NCBI GenBank assembly: GCA_001247695.2
Contig: LGRX02025816.1
Span: forward strand, 46,447-110,446
Direction of reading: 5' to 3'
DNA length: 64,000 bases
Source of the DNA: Cymbomonas tetramitiformis
Lineage: Eukaryota > Chlorophyta > Pyramimonadophyceae > Pyramimonadales > Pyramimonadaceae
The stretch's first letter is position 1. Each line of letters opens with the position of its first letter. Under the pieces are notes generated by a model. It did no database searches. It saw only the letters and a program-made list of their open reading frames with translations, and was not told the DNA's origin. Shown here in pieces: positions 61,221-64,000 of this stretch. Both the position numbers and the translations under genes were made by a program.

Positions 61221-64000
61221 ATGATGTCTGTGAAGCAGCGCGTTGGCCTCTCGGCACGCCCCGCTTCCCTGGCTCGGTCCCCTTCACGGTCCAAACGGGC
61301 ACCAGTCTCGTCTGCGGTGCTGGGCAGTGGGTACCTGGATGGCACATCCGCGTTCTCATTCTTCGGACCTGGTCGGTACTGGACCGTGAACTCAAACTCC
61401 TGGAGGCTGATGGCCCAGCGTAGGTGTTGACCCTGCAGGTCCCCCTTCTCCATGAGTGTTGTGAGCGGCGAATGGTCGGTAATCAGCGTGAAGTGGATCC
61501 CGTGCAGGTACTGTCGTAATGTGCGGATTGCCCACACCACTGCCAGCATCTCACCCTGGAAGCTCGCGTACTGTCTCTCGGTCTTCGACAGCGAGCGGCT
61601 GATCACCACACAGATGTGCTCTACGCCATTCTCGTCCTTCTGACCCAGCACTGCGCCAATGCCATGGTTGCTCCAGTCCGTGTAGAGGAAGATGGGCTTG
61701 CTGTAATCAATGGGCTTCAAACATCTCCCCGAACATAGGGCGTCCTTCAATGCCTGCAATGCCTGGTCCTGATCCTTCCCCCAAGCTTCCTTGACATCCA
61801 ACACTTCCTTTCTGAGCAAGTCGTTCAATGGTCGTGCCATCTCTGAGTAGTTGGGTCCCATGGGTTCCCCCACCAGACCTTTGTAATAGTTCATGAGTCC
61901 AAGGATGGAGCGTACTCCAGTTTTATCCTCGGGCTTGGGCAGCTCTTGGATGGCCTTGCACTTGATGTCCTGCGCGCCAATGGTGTTATAGCCGATGCGG
62001 TAGCCCAAGAAGTCCACCGTGGCTGACCCGAAGGTCGACTTGCCCGAATGCAGACGTATCCCTGCATCCCCCAAAGTGCGAAGCACGGCTTCCACATCCT
62101 TGATGTGCTGCTCAGCGGTGTCTGAGTATATGCACACGTCATCGACGTACGCCACCGTGCAGTGTTGCAGGTGACGTAACTCGTAGTCCATGATCCTGAT
62201 GAAGGCTGCGGTCGCTCCAGCTGCTCCAAACGGCATGGATGTGTAGCGATAAAGCTGGTTGCCCCACCAGAACGCTGTCTTGTCCCTGTCCTCCTCAGTG
62301 GTCATGGGAATCTGGTGGAACGCCTTGGTCGCGTCCAGGGTAGTCTTGAACTTGGCCTTGGCCACGCGCTGGTAGAGCTCTTCTGGACGATGTGGTAACG
62401 TGTTATCCTTCAGCGACAACCGGTTCGTATTCCGGAGGTCGACGCAGAATCTCGTCGAGGTCCACTGTCCAGTGTCGTGATCCTTCTTCCCCGCGACCAC
62501 CACGTTGCTGGCGTGTCTGCAGTGCTGCGAAGCCGGCTCGATGAAGCCATATTCCAGCAGTTCCTTGCAGTGCAGGTCGATGATCTCCTGCTCTCCCGGG
62601 CTGTATTTCCTCGGTCGTTGGTAAGCTACCTTAGTCTCGTCCTTGAAAGGGATGGCGAAGGTCGCATGTGCCGCGCCCCCATGGTAGCCTTTGATGTCCT
62701 GCGGCTTGTTGGCGAAGCAGTAGCTGCACCTCCTTACCACGTTGCGCATCTCCTCCCAATTCTCCTCGGTGAACTCGGGATGTCCTCCAAAGGTGGCATT
62801 GAGCTCGGTGTCCAGCCACGCGGCCTCGTCCTTGGTGACCCTGGTCGTGCCCCCTGGCTGTAACGTGTCCAGCACCGTGTGCGGAAGCACCTCGTCTCGC
62901 TCTGCCACCATAGCCTCCCATCCGGTGTCCCATTGGCGCGAAGACCTCTGGTCTTCCCAGGCGGTCCTGACAGATCTGGTCGGCGAGCCCGAGCATGATC
63001 CCATCGTCAGCACGCCCTGAAACTCCCCAGGGGCCACAGCGGCCACCCAAGCAGCCACCGCTAGCAGCAGCAAAAGTTTTAAAATTCTGCTGGTACCCAC
63101 TGGTTTAACTGGAGGGTGAAGGGTCAGTATGCAAGTCAACATCCTCCACCCCCCTTGCATACGGCCCAGGCCTCCTCCCGCAGACACGTAGACCACCAGC
63201 GCCAAGACTGATGCCACATAGATACAGTGCGCCACCTGGTAGCAAGCGGCTGTGAACTGCAGGCGCTGCAGTCGGGCGGCAAAGCGCGGCTTCTGCATGC
63301 GCCGAGGAACAGCGGCCAGCGTAGCCGGCCCTGCGGCCAAGATTCGCTGGGCGACCGCCAGCGCACGACCTATCTGAGTCTCTAGCGTGGCGAACGCGCC
63401 ACCATTGTAAATCAAGCAGGAGCATGGCAACCCATGGTGGATAACGTGGGCGCCAACTGTCAAGACGCACCCCAGAGTGCCGACCACGTGCGTGAAGTGC
63501 ATGGCGAGCATGGCGAGACAGAACCGTAGCAATGGCACGTACCACAGCCCACGCCGGGCATGGTGGAGCCCAGCTACCTCAAGGGCCCCCTTGGTCAACA
63601 ACAGTAGGTGCCTAGCCAGCTCCAACAGCACTCGCAGAGGCGCCTGTTGATGTGCCCATGGTTCGAGTGGTGCTGTGTGCATGGCCCACAATGCGCGTGC
63701 CATGGCTCTGCGGGGCACCCCAGTGTGGAATGCCCAGCAGGCGACGCCCCCACCAAGAAATCTGGATACCTCCATAGCCATCCATACTGCCATTACTGCA
63801 AAATGAGGCAGCTGCGGCCAATGCAAGCGCACGAACACCCCCACGAGCAGGAAGCACACCTGAGTGCGCTTCGCCCGCCTATCATTGGCGGGCTGCGTGC
63901 CCGGCTTTGCGCCGGGGCTGCTTCTCAGTGACGGGCGCGCCGGGCTGCAGCTGGCCCGGTGCCCCCTTGAAAAGGCCCCAGTGCGCTCTCCCTTCTCCTC
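61007..64000 (-). CDS. Membrane segment block - reverse transcriptase - RNase H (5' open)
   Basis: The frame stays open to the window edge, so residue numbers count from the codon at 63859. Residues 1-280 contain about six hydrophobic stretches (for example FAVMAVWMAMEVS, LLRFCLAMLAMHF, IYVASVLALVVYVSAG, LKLLLLLAVAAWVAAVA). RT follows at about 345-640, with catalytic D509 (TLDATKAF) and YVDD (571-574). RNase H follows with D728, E770, D795 and D838. The RT class is Ty3/gypsy. A protease is not visible and should lie upstream. Membrane segments directly before RT are unusual. After about 61105 this frame becomes a shadow of the methyltransferase frame, one base back. Confidence 0.9.
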   Translation of the reverse strand, partial: EEKGERTGAFSRGHRASCSPARPSLRSSPGAKPGTQPANDRRAKRTQVCFLLVGVFVRLHWPQLPHFAVMAVWMAMEVSRFLGGGVACWAFHTGVPRRAMARALWAMHTAPLEPWAHQQAPLRVLLELARHLLLLTKGALEVAGLHHARRGLWYVPLLRFCLAMLAMHFTHVVGTLGCVLTVGAHVIHHGLPCSCLIYNGGAFATLETQIGRALAVAQRILAAGPATLAAVPRRMQKPRFAARLQRLQFTAACYQVAHCIYVASVLALVVYVSAGGGLGRMQGGWRMLTCILTLHPPVKPVGTSRILKLLLLLAVAAWVAAVAPGEFQGVLTMGSCSGSPTRSVRTAWEDQRSSRQWDTGWEAMVAERDEVLPHTVLDTLQPGGTTRVTKDEAAWLDTELNATFGGHPEFTEENWEEMRNVVRRCSYCFANKPQDIKGYHGGAAHATFAIPFKDETKVAYQRPRKYSPGEQEIIDLHCKELLEYGFIEPASQHCRHASNVVVAGKKDHDTGQWTSTRFCVDLRNTNRLSLKDNTLPHRPEELYQRVAKAKFKTTLDATKAFHQIPMTTEEDRDKTAFWWGNQLYRYTSMPFGAAGATAAFIRIMDYELRHLQHCTVAYVDDVCIYSDTAEQHIKDVEAVLRTLGDAGIRLHSGKSTFGSATVDFLGYRIGYNTIGAQDIKCKAIQELPKPEDKTGVRSILGLMNYYKGLVGEPMGPNYSEMARPLNDLLRKEVLDVKEAWGKDQDQALQALKDALCSGRCLKPIDYSKPIFLYTDWSNHGIGAVLGQKDENGVEHICVVISRSLSKTERQYASFQGEMLAVVWAIRTLRQYLHGIHFTLITDHSPLTTLMEKGDLQGQHLRWAISLQEFEFTVQYRPGPKNENADVPSRYPLPSTADETGARLDREGDRAREAGRAERPTRCFTDIICLEVTREPPLGPEVSPEAQVANYCENMVREQLGPAQSIDCLTCTTKKSWSVTRGSCLTLTTRKWPGARAG

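Larger units (their letters stand above)
56166..64000 (-). mobile_element. Ty3/gypsy retrotransposon with DNA methyltransferase and PHD domains (5' part outside window)
   Basis: Reading on the minus strand from the right edge: membrane segments, RT, RNase H, C5 DNA methyltransferase, integrase, PHD finger, second methyltransferase-like domain, polypurine tract, LTR. The order RT-RNase H before integrase is that of Ty3/gypsy. Gag and protease are expected to the right of 64000. Domain frames change four times: near 61100, at 60024, near 57920 and near 57480. At least one change looks mutational. Confidence 0.85.

Overview
The window looks like nuclear DNA of a green-lineage eukaryote with a large, repeat-rich genome. 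The evidence is spliced genes with GT-AG introns whose phases join correctly, a STEEP1-like gene of the plant type, CACTA transposons with the plant domains tnp2, DUF4218 and DUF4216, and a Ty3/gypsy element. A streptophyte alga is my best guess. That is inference, and nothing here identifies a species.

Layout. 1-4575 is the right part of a CACTA transposon (CACTA-1) inserted into an unknown ORF on the minus strand. 5.1-8.7 kb holds a small minus-strand cluster: an isochorismatase-like hydrolase, an ORF of unknown function and a Ser/Thr kinase. 8.8-11.5 kb is a field of tandem repeats. About 13.0-23.3 kb is a gag-only LTR element (A) split by a complete 6.77-kb CACTA element (CACTA-2, 16078-22843, 3-bp target duplication), which itself holds a 289-bp hAT MITE and a tRNA-like gene. 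24.7-31.2 kb is an armadillo-repeat host gene. 34.5-36.0 kb holds two foldback structures. 36.2-47.4 kb is a second gag-only LTR element (B), broken by three DNA transposons: a 2.5-kb TIR element carrying a 181-bp satellite, a Tc1/mariner MITE, and a 4.68-kb hAT element with an 8-bp target duplication. 49.7-51.6 kb is a gene for an unknown membrane/coiled-coil protein with a minisatellite inside it. 53.1-55.6 kb is the STEEP1-like gene. From 56.2 kb to the right edge runs a Ty3/gypsy retrotransposon on the minus strand.

Two things stand out. First, the gypsy element encodes reverse transcriptase/RNase H, a DNMT3/DRM-type C5 methyltransferase, an integrase, a PHD finger where a chromodomain would be expected, and a second SAM-methyltransferase-like domain. 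It also has a block of membrane segments fused in front of RT. This reads as a retrotransposon with its own chromatin reader and writers. Second, in both CACTA elements every intron I could place contains the same palindromic motif that fills that element's own subterminal arrays. The motif differs between the two elements even where the intron sits at a homologous site, so introns and termini appear to evolve together.
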